Assembly: GCA_038501625.1 (NCBI GenBank)
Contig: JAZAYU010000007.1
Location: 1,715,685 to 1,779,684 of the forward strand
Length of the DNA stretch: 64,000 bases
Direction of reading: 5' to 3'
Source: Corbicula japonica
Taxonomy: Eukaryota; Mollusca; Bivalvia; Venerida; Cyrenidae
Below are positions 24,601-33,830 of the stretch, piece by piece (within the stretch, counting starts at the first letter, position 1; each line of letters begins with the position of its first letter). The translations under genes were made by a program, and so were the position numbers. The notes under the pieces are model-generated. The model did not search any database. It saw nothing but the letters and a program-made list of their open reading frames with translations, and had not been told where the DNA came from.

Positions 24601-27600
24601 TGCCTTAAGCTCTTCTTGAAGTTTGTCACCGCCTTCCTTTAACAGCGACGCCGATATTGTGCCGTGAGAAAGATTCAACGATGTATCAGTGACATTCACA
24701 ATAACGTCAGCCTGTCGATGTAAACACACCAGAACGCACGTTAACAAATGTCTGTGTTAATTTTATAAATATACATATTCTCTTTTATTTGTTATATTTT
24801 TTAAATCAATCTCTTTCTACGTATGGTTTATGATCTTGGATTTGTGAAGAAACGGTTTAGTGGCTCATAATTACGAGACACAAGTTGTAATAAAACCGTT
24901 GAATAAAATGACATTGAATGAATGTAGTTGGTGACTTAACTTCAAAAGGATTTATGCATTTTCATTTTACTTTAGTTTTAATTTACCTTGGATTTCGCCA
25001 CTGATCCTTTAACTATATCGACTGAGATATTTCCAATGTTTACTGGCTTGTGGCGCTTATTAGTCTCAGGACTTCTGGAAATGTGTTTTCTGTCATGCCC
25101 TACAACCAAAATTGATATGTCATACTTGGTTTATTTCAAGAATTGACAGCATATGTGTTTATCCTCTTTATGATATAATATCTTCAACGATTTCGTTCAA
25201 TAATCATCAGTCTTTAGCAAATATTTATTATAATTTATCAAACTTTTAAGTGTAGACATAAAACAACTTGTTTGCGGAAATAAAGTAAGGAAATTGAAAT
25301 ACAGTCTAATACGTTGAACTATTTATCACCTGATTTTGGACGACTTCGATTCCCTCGCCTTTTGTCATCATCACCAGATTCATTACCGAAAACATCATTG
25401 ACAGCACTGGTAAATTTATCTACCACTGATTTTTTCATATCGCATAGATAAATTTTAGCAAGATTAGGGTCATCTTCTTTCCGAAGAAATTTCGCAACAG
25501 CAGACACAATGACGTTGGTTGCTAAATCCTCCGGGAACCTACAATATAAAAAAAAACAACAGGATAGACACTGTACTTGAGAGAAATGTCATCAAAACTA
25601 CTGACAAAATAATAAATGTTCCAATGGGACTAGAATTTAAGGACCTAATTTAAGAAACACACAAGGATCTTTACTAGTAACTCTGTTAAAGGGAAAATTT
25701 CAGGAAATTAATACATATAGTTTTGCTTTTTCTAAAAAGATTTATGGAAGGTTTTGTAAACAAATCAATAATTAAAGTGATTCAAGTTTGTAACACTTGA
25801 ATTGATTTTTATAATTATTGGGTCGAATAACCATTTGTTGTCAAATTGAACTTGTTTTGTATGTTTGATGCTAATAATTGTCATCTATGTGTTTAGTTAT
25901 TTTAACGCCATTTATATTTTAATCTGGATTGTTAAGAAGGTAACGTGTACTTTCGTTAGGATTTGCCTTATCGTTTTATATTTATACATAAAAAGTGTTA
26001 TTTTAATGTTTTAATATACGTGAACTACTCAAAACCTATTATACAAATTTCCATTTTGACGACAATGTGCTCAAAACAAAAGTTAAAACGTTCGGAATTC
26101 TTTAAGCCTTTCATATTAGCTACGAGTGTTTGATTTTTGTGCTTTGTCAGACACAATTAGATTATCTTGCGTTTCAAGACGAACAAACAGACAGATCATT
26201 ATAACGAATGCATGAACATCAGGGTAAGTACGACATTACCGTGAAAGAAACAGCTTAATTTCAAGCGCTGAATTCAACGGCGAATTTAATTTTATGTTTC
26301 AATCGACATGATCGAGACTGAGTACAACTTGATGATGCGCGAACAATATTGAAACGGCAATATTCTGTTAATAGTTCTCTTACTTTGCGGCACCACATCC
26401 TACTGCTGGCAGCGCTATTGATGTCACTTCCTTGCCATTCGCATACTCCAGACAATTTAAAACTGCCCGTTCTAGATTTCTTTCAGAATTACGTCCCTTA
26501 TGGAATCCGGGTACAAATATATGGAGAATATTCCTGATCTGCAAATCGCCTGCACTTGTTTCACAAACTGCGTTTTCTTCCAACCTATCATGTTTTGCAA
26601 TGTATGCTGAACATTCCTCAACTACCTGTCTTCCCCCTAAAACGCAAATTTCGATTGAAAACAGCTCACTGAATAAAATACACTCTTTGAAACATTTTCA
26701 ATGCAACTGTAATTAACTATGTGCTGCTGATAAGTATACAAAACACAAGATGTAAAATAAACAAACTTGTACATTGTAGATTTAATGGCAATTAAAATCT
26801 GTCAGCTCCAGTGAAACGAACAAGGATAAATCTATATGGACATTTTAGGGTGTTTTTTTAAATTTAAGTCTATTCATAACAAAGTCGTATAAATTTTTTT
26901 ACTATTCTGTGACTTTTATTTTAAAAATCTTGTATCGCATATCTTTATTGTAGTTAATCTTATCAAAGAAATCATCAACTACTTGTGTTTAATCCACCAA
27001 GCAGTTTGCAAGTGTAAAATACTCACCTTCCTTTCTTAGTATTTTTCCAAGTCCATATGCTAGACTTAACTTTTCATCTGCACTATTCACTATAACTTTT
27101 GTTGAGAGCTTTGTTATATCACCCTGCACAATGACAATCGTTGTGCTCTCTGTCACCTTGTATTTTAATTTGGTCTCGAGCCTTGTCGATCCAGAACTGA
27201 CTTCTTCGTGCTTGTCTTTCTCCAAGATCAGGCACGTCAAGTCCTTCTCAATTGTCTGAAGTTGTGATTTTCCATACTTGCTTTTTATACATTGTACAAA
27301 ATACGGCTCTTTGATTGTATGCTCCTGTCTTTGAATAGAATCAACAAGGTCTCGCATTTGCAACTTCGCTTGTTTGATGCCCTCCTCAGTTCCGCGTATC
27401 AAGAAGCCGTCATTTTTGGAACAGTGAAGTATTTTAACTTTTTGCGTTACTAAACATTTAGTTATATCATTAATGTTAGGCTGAAGATACTTTTCAATAT
27501 ATGAAAACACTGTTGCAGCACACGGATATTTCAACTGAAGCTGAGTATTAGCCTTTAAAAGGTCCTTTACTTCATCAACGCAATTCTTAAAAATGTCGTT

Positions 27601-30600
27601 CACAGCGCAGATCACCACAAAATCTTTATCGTCAAACACTTCTATAATTACTTTGTTTTTATGTTTGCTATACACATTTTCAGTCTGTGTTTTCCATTCT
27701 TCTGTTTCTAGATATGGCACAGCTTCTTTGCATACGGTGATTTTTTCTTCACATACTGACCGCTGTAGGATTTCAACACATTCTCGTACCGCGTTCTCAT
27801 TTAGACAATAGACCGTTACACTGTCTTCAAACGTCTCCCACTCACACACAAACTGTTTTCTTGATATTGTTTGGTTAACATAATCTGTAACATTTTCTTT
27901 GTTAAGTAATTTCACGCACATCTCACTGAACTTTACATGTTCTTTGGCAAAACTGCATTTTTGTTCAGAGACTTTTAATTTTGCGTTTTTTATGTCATCA
28001 GACGTTCCTTCAAGGGTGACTTCTTCCTTATCTACATCAAAGTGAACATTCAAAGTTGGATAAAGTTTCGTCAATGTTGACTGGAAATTGGATTTCAGCA
28101 GTAATGAGCATTCAGTCTTCGTCAAGCTTATTACCTCCTTTTTTACGGTTTCCCGATTTCTAATCACGTCGCTTACTTTACTATATAGAGATTCGGCAGC
28201 ATCTTTAATACCAGTAAAACTGATAATTCTCTTTTGAGTGTTTATTTTTATTATTACAGATTCTGGTTTTTCAATACTGATCTCTTTCAAAAATTTGGTA
28301 ACTTCTGTAAAACAAATTTCAGGCACTTCGCATTGAAAATGTGCTATATTTCTTATACTCCCTTCATATGCTTTTTGTGCTCGCACTTGCCATGTTTGAC
28401 TATCTGTTAGCTTTTCATCAGACGTATCTTCGAAAGTGCTGATAAGCGTTATTTCCTCTTTGGTCCAATCAATCTTTGCGCAAACACTCTCAAGACTTGC
28501 CTCAATTTCTTTCCTCATTCCAGAGTCTTTGTCTTGCCGTATGAATTCAGTAATATTTGGATCAGCATAAGTTAATGTAACAGTGTATGGTAAATCCATT
28601 CTTTCTTTCCTCCAATTCTTCGGTTCGCCTAAACATTCTTGGTGCTCTTTGACATTGATTTTTTTATTGTTGATCTGGTGATCTCTACCCGTGACATTTT
28701 CAGCCGCTAAAATAAATTATTTTATTAGTCTTTCTCTTTTCTGTTAATTGTTTGGGTGTATATTTTCAATTTTACCCATGCTCTTTTTTCCTCTCTACTT
28801 TTCGGCGTAGTGGGAAAACTGTGTCTTCCGGCTGTGGCCATTCCTGATATGCATATTTCACTCGGCACACATGGTTTCAAACGTGGAAAATATTACGTTT
28901 TATAAGAACAACTAAAGAAACCGCTTGCACTTATGAAAACTTAAATATTCGATATTTTGAAAATAAGATTGTCTAGTTTACATCACGTAAAAAGCTGAAC
29001 TGTCTGATGTTTGACAAAAGGAATTTTAAAATAATACTCAAAAAGTCAAGTTTTTGTTTGGACGACACACTAAATAAAGGCATCAAATGTATCGTTGCAG
29101 AAAGTATTAAAATTCGTTTCACTTGTCTTCACGTTGAAATATGGTAAATATGTGAATATTGATAAATAATCAAAGTTAATAAACCACGACCTCTTGAATA
29201 GTTGATATGCACTGTATTTACACAAAAGAAAAAAATAAACACTCTTTTGATTTTCATAAAGTGAAGCTGCCATGGTTCAACTTAGACTTGGGTCAGGTTT
29301 CAACGCCAAAATTTCAACATCATTTTCTCACTAGAATCAGTGATTCGGTAAAAGTTAAGCTAGAAATTAATGTAACACTTACACATGTAATCGATGAAAT
29401 ATATATAACAAGAAGTCTTGTCCGCACTGAAAACAATTTTATCAACTGATCCACCCCCACTTTTGTTGCGGTTTTCAAAGTAGTATAATAGCGTATCATG
29501 GGTACATCCGGTTGGAATGCTGGATACCAGTATAACGTTGGAGTACCGTACTTCGGAAAATTGTAACCTTGCTCCTTCCAGCCTTTTATCTTTGCATGAC
29601 TTTTCGAGTTCGTCAATATCTGCAAAGGAGTAAAGGACATATAGCTTGGAGTGCAAACCAATTTTTGAAAAGGTAAGCCCATTTTGCACTAAATGTTATA
29701 AAATCTGTTAAAACTATACTAGTGTCCAAAAGAAACGATACCACCTGTTTGCAGACAATAAATCCAATCGGTAATAGAACATTTGGATTGGTCTAATGCA
29801 TTCGGGAGATCTTTTAACAGTATGCATGCGAACAAAAATTCATTTCATCAATTCTGTACAACCACAAACAGAATCTAACGATGGGTCAGGTTTAAAACAA
29901 ACATTTTATTGAAATTTTGGTATCGTTTCTTTTGGACACTAGTATATATAATGCAAGAAAACAAGATGAACAAATCCATAACTTATATTTTTCATACTGT
30001 TCTTTTAAAAGGCTGTAAGACATTAATGGACAGCAAGTATTAATTCCACTGGTTTAGAAATGTTTGCAGAATTTTCAGTGTGTATGTAAAATTGTAAGAT
30101 TATTTATAAATTGATAAGCTTTATAAATAGATAGGTACTTTATTTAAATAAAATCATTTGGCCCCGTTGGGAACAAGAAATATAATTGATAATTTACACT
30201 GACACATTATTTGATTCCAAAACAGCATGATAAAATGGTGCACAGAGTAATGACCAAATAAATAAATTAACCTATATAAATACCTATATCATTTTCCATG
30301 GTCACAAGAGCAATACTGTCGTCTTCTTCATGTCTTACCATCCTGACAGGTTCAAGTCGTGTTTTCGCAGCCAGAAAATTGAAGAGGCATTCTTGCGTTG
30401 TGGTAGGCTTTAGACCTTTTATTAGCACCTTGGTTTTACATAATGGAGGCTTCTTTGGTGGAGAATAAAGTGAAACTGTAAGTTTGTGATCTTCTACGGA
30501 ATGACTTTTTCCTGCGACTTTTTCTGCATCTGAAAAAAAACCCCATCCAACTGTGTGTTTTGCGATAGTTGAGACGGGATGCAATTTTATGCTATGTCTA

Positions 30601-33600
30601 ACAAAAACAGTACAGTCAGACCTGTGCTAAAGACCACCTGTAAACAAAGACCTCACTTTATTTGCCCCACTGTCTGATTTAAAGAACAAATTAACCTGTG
30701 AACAAAGACCACTTTTTGGCTCTCCCCTGAGTGGTCTTTGTACACAGGTTTGACTGTAATCAATCTCTTTGCAGGACTACACTGTACACCGCGTTGCTCA
30801 GCATTGATCTCGTTTGTTCGCATCATTTAAGCAACACTGGCTTCAAGGCTAGCCTTATTTTCTAATTTTGAAATTGAACCTCTGCTAATCGTTATCAGAG
30901 TTAAGTATGTTATTTTTACATAATACGTTATTAGTAAATTTGCCGTTCTGCCAGACCTTAAAATGAGGTATTAATATATTCCGCGGTAGGGAAAGTGCGC
31001 GGAATAAAACCCTTGCGAAATCAAACCATTAATTATCCAGTTTTATCATAATAATACAAGAGCGCGAATTTCTGCCCGAATTTATAATCGCTTATTATAA
31101 GTTAACAATTTGCTACTGTTCTCATATCTGACTTAAAAAATTATAGTTTTGTTTTGTGATGAGTTTAAATCTGTTGTTGTTTAGTGTAATTATTGAGCTC
31201 AAATCGTCGAAAACTCGTTAAAAGTGTAAAGCAAATCGATTACGCAATGTATTCGATTAAGACAAATGTGTTGCTCTTAGTGACTTGTAAGAAATATATA
31301 TTGGTATATCTACACTAACTAACTACTATCCTTGAAAATTGCTTACCTTCTGTGCGTTTATATTGTATATACATTATGTTTTTATCGAACTTGTCATAGA
31401 CTATGTCTTGTATTGGTCCGCCACCTGCTTTCCTTCTATTTTCAAAATAATTTTCCAAGTTATCCCTCGACTTTATTTGACGTACACCTTCCACTTTGAT
31501 ATAACCACCTTCGTACAGATCATCTTCATCTAAAAGTAAAAAAAGAACTGCCTGTTTGCTCTAATTTTGTTTTAAACCAAATATAATTCTTACTATTTTT
31601 TTAATTTTAAATGTATTGAATGGTTATAATAAATTGAAATTTATGACTTCTTAATTAACTAGCTATATGGAGAAGCTTGAACTCTGAATTTTATGTTTCA
31701 TTACTCCTACATTTAATTTAGATGTCTTCAAAAGGAACACTTAAAATTACTCGTTTTAACGAAATACAGAAGAAAAAGAAGGAGTAAAAGAACTGGTAAA
31801 AAGTTTAGAAATTGCCCTATAAATTAAGCATAGCATGTACCTTCTGAATTCGTCCTATCATCTTCATCATCATCATCAGAATCCGAGAATTTCTTTTCTT
31901 GTCTGCTTTCTCTAGTTTTTATGTCTTTTCTTGATTTAGGTTTATCTCTTTCTCTCTCATTAACCTGGTCAGCCTCTTTTAATTTTTCCCGATAAGTCTT
32001 TCCTCTGTCTTCACCAGTCCTGTTGTCTGCTGATGTATCTTTCATATGATGAGACGGCTGAATAGGAACGGCATAATCCTGTTGAAACTGATTCTGACCT
32101 GGATAAATGCCAGGTCGTGGCACAAAATCATCTCTGGGAAGTGTGGAATGATGCATGGGGAATTTTTGTCCATAAAGATATCTCGGATCCAAATATTCCG
32201 GTTGGGAATCTTCAGTAGGATAAACTTGACTGGAATTTCTTTGGTAGTAAACGGGATCATTAGGTATGGGATATCTCGGAAGTCCAGACGGGGTAAAAAT
32301 CTCCTGGCTATGTCTTGAAGTTGGTGTTCCATGACTTTGCCATGAATTCGTATTCGGCATCTGTCTTAAGCCACGAGGATCAACATTTAAAGCGTTTGGC
32401 AATGAACCCATGTTGTTTTGGTGATATCCAGACATGTGGGTACCAGAACCATCCGTATATGGCAAGTTACCTTGACTGTAACCAGTATTTCCAGTAAAAT
32501 TAGGGTGGGGAGTTTGAAGCGGAGCAGCAGGGTTGGGCATTCCTACATTTCCCGGATAAGGCATTGGACATCCAGGTGGTACTTGTTGTTGAAAGTTGTT
32601 AATATCTCCAGTTCTAAAAGGGGGCAGCGGATACCTTGTTCCTGATTGCTGATGGAAGTCTGTTGGTGGTGCTACAGGCTGCTGGTTGAATTGATGCTGC
32701 TGTTGATTGTGATGTTGCTGCTGTTGGTGTTGCTGCTGTTGATTGACTCTGACAGCGTTATCAGTCACTTTTTCTGAAGACTCCATCACCTGATTTGAGC
32801 TAGAAGTCGTGTCAGAACTTTGAATACTAGTACCCGGTATGGTCTTTAAAGCATTTATTCGCCTAGGTGGTACCACTGGCCTTCCAGCTTCCGGTTTATG
32901 CAAACTTTGTTCAGTTGAAACTCTAGTACTAGCCGTATCTCTTGTGTCGGTTTTTGAAAATTCTTGACTTTCTGATGATACTTGTTCTATTCTTTGATAT
33001 AAATTTTCATTGTTTCTGTCTCTGAAATCAGAAACCCCTGGTAAAAGATGATGATTGCTTTGTGGTGGTCCTGAATTTGTGACATTGTAATGTGTTGACA
33101 GTGGTAAATCTGTGCTTTGACCCTTCGGTAGAAATGGTTGAGGTTCTGAAACATTTACTGGAGATGGTTGATAATGTGCCATGGTAAATGGTGGCCTTTG
33201 ACCCTGAAAACCCTGCTGTCCAAATTGAAATTGATGCGGGTAATATTCATTTAATGGTGGTCTTTGACCTTGAAACACCTGCTGTCCTAATTCAGACTGA
33301 TGCGGGTTATGTTCATGGTTTGGTCTTGGATGTGGTAATCTCTGTAAATTTTCCATATTCGGATCGATTACATAATTAGCCTGCATACCACTGTACATTT
33401 GCATTCTTTGATGGTTTTGTATATGCCCCATATCATGAACTTGGTAATTCTGGCCCGGTACTTGTCGGAAATCTTGTTGTCCAATGATTGGAGTACCTTG
33501 TCTAAGCATTCCGGTAGAATTTGGCATTCCAGTCACTGGCATATTTTGACCTGGTAGGTTACCATGAACGTACTGAGGTCCAGGTTGTGGCGACCTCATT

Positions 33601-33830
33601 TGTTGGATTATTTCTGGGCCAGGCATTCTTATGGCATTCTGATTCTGCATTTGAAAAGAATACCCTCCCTGAAAAGGCATTTGTCCAGAATTCATTCCCA
33701 ATTCGTTTGAGTTTGCATGCCCGTATATTTGTCCCACGTTGTACTGTCCACTTTGCGGAATATTGGGTCTGGGTACATTATCGCGGGTTTGGGTACGAGG
33801 TATTAATCTATCTTGATTTGCTTGATCCAT
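12067..33830 (-). CDS. PARP14-like: PARP14-like ADP-ribosyltransferase, gene A (complete, 22 coding exons)
   Basis: Multi-domain ADP-ribosyltransferase with three macro domains. Exons, in transcript order: 33830-31841, 31529-31347, 30529-30284, 29619-29383, 28706-27027, 26636-26384, 25538-25330, 25099-24987, 24711-24475, 21998-21777, 21127-21043, 20628-20503, 19297-19232, 18921-18742, 18071-17904, 17731-17529, 17070-16946, 15997-15815, 15305-15202, 14477-14335, 13754-13583, 12347-12067. All introns are GT-AG except the one after 15815, which is GC-AG. The sum is 7206 nt, giving 2401 residues plus TGA, and the phase is kept at every junction. Domain order: low-complexity N-terminus (1-663), RRM-like units (664-~900), KH-type region (~900-1390), macro 1-3 (~1400-1600, ~1610-1790, ~1820-1998), WWE (~2108-2203), catalytic ART (2204-2401). 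This matches vertebrate PARP14 plus an added N-terminus. Family role: cytoplasmic/nuclear protein ADP-ribosylation in stress and immune responses. Exon edges are read by eye and no transcript is available. Confidence 0.9.
12928..13032 (-). repeat. GGCGGCGTGGGC-family dispersed repeat (gene A last intron)
   Basis: GGCTCGGTTTGATATAGCC, ATATTACTGTCCGCGCCGCC and GGGTTGAGTGCAACTCA. Confidence 0.8.
13210..13345 (-). repeat. GGCGGCGTGGGC-family dispersed repeat, diverged
   Basis: Diverged copy 180 bp from the previous one: ATTGCAGGCTATGTTTGC, ATATCACTGTCCACGTCG and GAGTTGATGGCAACTTATTA. Confidence 0.65.
15202..15997 (-). CDS. PARP14-like: Gene A exons 18-19: WWE domain with a GC-AG intron
   Basis: Exons 15997-15815 (183 bp) and 15305-15202 (104 bp). 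They encode a WWE domain: IIQWYFED, central AYDKKVNFKIEKAYE, then VKFR joined across the intron to DDKREEYIVDLKQM and a closing VRKD. WWE domains bind iso-ADP-ribose or ADP-ribosylated partners in several families. The join is only in frame if the first exon ends CAG and the intron starts GCAAGA, a non-canonical GC donor. The gene B paralogue has the same arrangement. Confidence 0.83.
15625..15667 (+). repeat. CT microsatellite
   Basis: About 21 uninterrupted CT units in the gene A WWE intron region. Confidence 0.98.
16060..16375 (-). repeat. Dispersed repeat family 2, partial copy
   Basis: GCATATCAGGAATTGCCACC, CAGCCTCACCACTTAGCC, ACACCACAAACAATTAACGA and AAAGAGAACCGTTGGG. Confidence 0.75.
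16946..17731 (-). CDS. PARP14-like: Gene A exons 16-17: KH-like linker before WWE
   Basis: Exons 17731-17529 (203 bp) and 17070-16946 (125 bp). The first encodes a Ser/Asp-rich start and a His/Arg-rich stretch, then an alpha/beta unit with FIIVARDD and RISRIEKCF-like elements. The second encodes EKQLREL followed by VDVALEKGKGEIRILG and a short helix QKATDEVH. That is the pattern of a small KH-like or RNA-binding-like fold as found between macro 3 and WWE in PARP14. Exon 16 is 33 bp (11 codons) longer than in gene B, mostly in the Ser/His/Arg-rich part. Confidence 0.75.
17904..21127 (-). CDS. PARP14-like: Gene A exons 11-15: linker and macro domain 3
   Basis: Exons 21127-21043 (85 bp), 20628-20503 (126 bp), 19297-19232 (66 bp), 18921-18742 (180 bp) and 18071-17904 (168 bp). 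After an acidic linker (FAADSDGEDSDG) comes the macro-type strand TLSVNIKEGD. It is followed by DCIVISIPLSMDLQKG and ATSRSLLKKCGQQIVDELEE, strand KRVIYVAVQ, the loop IAFPALGTG continuing into GRGGKPKEMAKLML, and a last strand VRVVIFQ. The Asn of the canonical VNAAN is missing here, as in macro 2. The donor of the 180-bp exon has two tandem extra copies downstream (see repeat at 18593). Confidence 0.85.
18593..18806 (-). repeat. Three tandem copies (71-72 bp) of a splice-donor segment, gene A exon 14
   Basis: The plus-strand phrase CATTACCTGTTCCCAAA occurs at 18593, 18665 and 18736. The last is the true exon end (GGAACAG|GTAATG after FPALGTG). The two intronic copies each keep a donor-like GGAACAGGTAATG and a decayed exon segment. 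Reading past the true donor meets a stop within about 12 codons (GTGNDKNIKFY, then stop). Confidence 0.85.
19470..19600 (+). repeat. GGCGGCGTGGGC-family dispersed repeat (gene A intron)
   Basis: AGGCGGCGTGGGCAGTAATA, CCCACGAACAGGCTCAATCA and TTTGTCGTGTTCGGTGGC; clear hairpin core. Confidence 0.85.
20105..20195 (-). repeat. Dispersed repeat family 2, fragment
   Basis: GGGGTTACTGCATTTGAACG, GTCAGTGGCAAAACACATTT, GCCACTG. In a gene A intron. Confidence 0.6.
21360..21460 (+). repeat. Dispersed repeat family 2, fragment
   Basis: TCTACTTTTTGGCTGTGTGG, GGAGGCTGTGTCTGCTGAAT, GTGGCCATTTCAAATAAGCA. Confidence 0.65.
21777..25099 (-). CDS. PARP14-like: Gene A exons 8-10: macro domain 2
   Basis: Exons 25099-24987 (113 bp), 24711-24475 (237 bp) and 21998-21777 (222 bp). 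The coding order is a basic linker, strand ISVDIVKGSVAKSK, then ADVIVNVTDTSLNLSHG with TISASLLKEGG, strand SSVIHACL, and the loop IVFPAIGTGKLGYPKDVV followed by strand VRIVIY. The architecture matches PARP14 macro domain 2, in which the Gly-rich first loop is degenerate. The large intron between exons 9 and 10 (21999-24474) carries an antisense LINE. Confidence 0.85.
22085..22137 (+). repeat. Left piece of a GGCGGCGTGGGC-family repeat split by the LINE
   Basis: Matches the left half of the dispersed family (TACTGAGTTGAG, then GGCGGCGTGGACAGTAAT). The right half resumes at 24112 after the LINE. Confidence 0.7.
22138..24110 (+). mobile_element. 5'-truncated, inactivated LINE (non-LTR retrotransposon), antisense in gene A intron 9
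   Basis: Encodes the 3' part of a LINE reverse transcriptase. The RT motifs are a FIDYQLCFDKIDRSLLW block, GLKQGDPSSPFLF, and the catalytic YADDQVLF near 22460-22485 followed by WGLKINTSKTK. A frameshift occurs near 22610-22625, after which the second reading (FKYLGMTL, ILNFGAEVWG) continues. It ends in a Cys/His knuckle (CIYCNMNRIENEYHFLLVC) near 23425-23485, then a premature stop before an LRNKYF continuation. The subfamily (CR1/L2/Jockey-like) was not resolved. The 5' end including any endonuclease is missing. It is inserted inside a dispersed repeat (22085-22137 and 24112-24210). Confidence 0.85.
23700..23985 (+). repeat. Tandem ~63-bp repeat in the LINE 3' region
   Basis: Four degenerate copies of a unit containing TTGTTGTACTATTTTCTG, TAAGTAATCT and CCCATTTAAG follow the LINE coding remnant. 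Tandem units in 3' UTRs are known in several LINE groups. Here they help to mark the 3' end of the element. Confidence 0.7.
24112..24210 (+). repeat. Right piece of the split GGCGGCGTGGGC-family repeat
   Basis: Begins CATTATTTCATTTGAACAGGC, continues through the family's CAAACCGTGTCTACAATATT, and ends TCGTATTCGG and a TTCCATTTACATCTTTT tail. This is what intact copies have immediately after the left half. Confidence 0.7.
25330..26636 (-). CDS. PARP14-like: Gene A exons 6-7: rest of macro domain 1
   Basis: Exons 26636-26384 (253 bp) and 25538-25330 (209 bp). They encode the central and C-terminal halves of a macro domain: a helix after a GGRQV start, a NILHIFVPG strand, then the phosphate-loop signature IALPAVGCGAAKFPEDLA spanning the exon junction, and a final strand LAKIYLCDM with a C-terminal helix. 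It ends in an Arg/Lys/Asp-rich linker. The loop (SIAFPAIGTG type in the family) is well kept, so ADP-ribose binding is plausible; hydrolase activity cannot be judged from sequence reading alone. Confidence 0.85.
27027..28706 (-). CDS. PARP14-like: Gene A exon 5: large KH-type repeat exon and start of macro domain 1
   Basis: A single 1680-bp open exon (560 codons) with acceptor TTTTAG at 28707 and donor GTGAGT at 27026. It begins with a conserved linker (EHQECLGEP) and DLPYTVTL, followed by several alpha/beta units of about 70 residues with repeated strand phrases (VTLEGT, FLIRGTEEGI, IISFTGIKDAAESLY). These resemble the degenerate KH domains of PARP14. The last ~50 codons start macro domain 1 (VVQGDITKL-like strand, then VIVNSADEKLSLAYGLGKIL). 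The usual macro-domain Asn of the VNAAN motif is read here as Asp. Confidence 0.88.
28770..28865 (+). repeat. Dispersed repeat family 2, fragment
   Basis: CTACTTTTCGGCGTAGTGGG, AAAACTGTGTCTTCCGGCTG, GGCCATTCCTGATATGCATA. In the gene A intron upstream of the KH exon. Confidence 0.65.
29383..31529 (-). CDS. PARP14-like: Gene A exons 2-4: three RRM-like repeats
   Basis: Exons 31529-31347 (183 bp), 30529-30284 (246 bp) and 29619-29383 (237 bp) are all phase 1. Each encodes an RRM-like unit of the PARP10/PARP14/NMI type. Exons 2 and 4 share the pattern of a beta strand (IKVEGV, VILVSSIP), then a helix ending in YFEN, then a Gly-rich turn (KAGGGP, KSGGGS) and a closing strand. Exon 3 has KVLIKGL followed by a TTTQECLFNFL helix and a LVTME strand. 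In this family these domains are thought to bind nucleic acid or mediate partner contacts; the function here is inferred from the family. A mariner-like MITE (29719-29942) and a foldback MITE (30612-30757) lie in the adjoining introns. Confidence 0.85.
29719..29942. mobile_element. Tc1/mariner-like MITE (224 bp) with TA target duplication
   Basis: 25-bp terminal inverted repeats, CTAGTGTCCAAAAGAAACGA TACCA on the left and the exact inverse on the right, flanked on both sides by TA. It lies in the gene A intron between RRM exons 3 and 4. No ORF. Confidence 0.9.
30612..30757. mobile_element. MITE with ACAGTCAGACCTGTG inverted ends
   Basis: Left ACAGTCAGACCTGTG, right CACAGGTTTGACTGT. The inner part repeats the words 'aaagacca' and 'tggtcttt' in inverted orientation. 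Confidence 0.8.
31841..33830 (-). CDS. PARP14-like: Gene A coding exon 1: P/Q/N-rich low-complexity N-terminus with acidic tail
   Basis: Open from the ATG at 33830 to a consensus donor (AAG|GTACAT) at 31841/31840, ending in phase 1 and joining in frame to the first RRM-like exon. It encodes 663 residues rich in Pro, Gln, Asn, Gly, His and Met, with repeated phrases such as GQQGFQGQRPP and a His/Gln tract from CAG/CAA/CAC codons near 32680-32750. It ends in a Lys/Arg/Glu-rich stretch and an Asp/Glu-rich run (SDSDDDDEDD). No folded domain is recognised. It looks like a prion-like disordered region, which vertebrate PARP14 lacks. The start is the only upstream ATG in frame before stops. A pyrimidine-rich stretch ending in AG lies about 18 nt upstream of the ATG, so the 5' UTR is probably split by an intron. 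Confidence 0.82.

Noticed and set aside
29320..29682. 120-residue minus-strand frame overlapping RRM exon 4
   Set aside because: Alternate frame; the 109-residue frame carries the RRM signature and the correct splice phases.
32042..32332. Open frames on both strands inside gene A exon 1
   Set aside because: Shadows of the long low-complexity exon, whose own frame is open for nearly 2 kb with matching splice phase.
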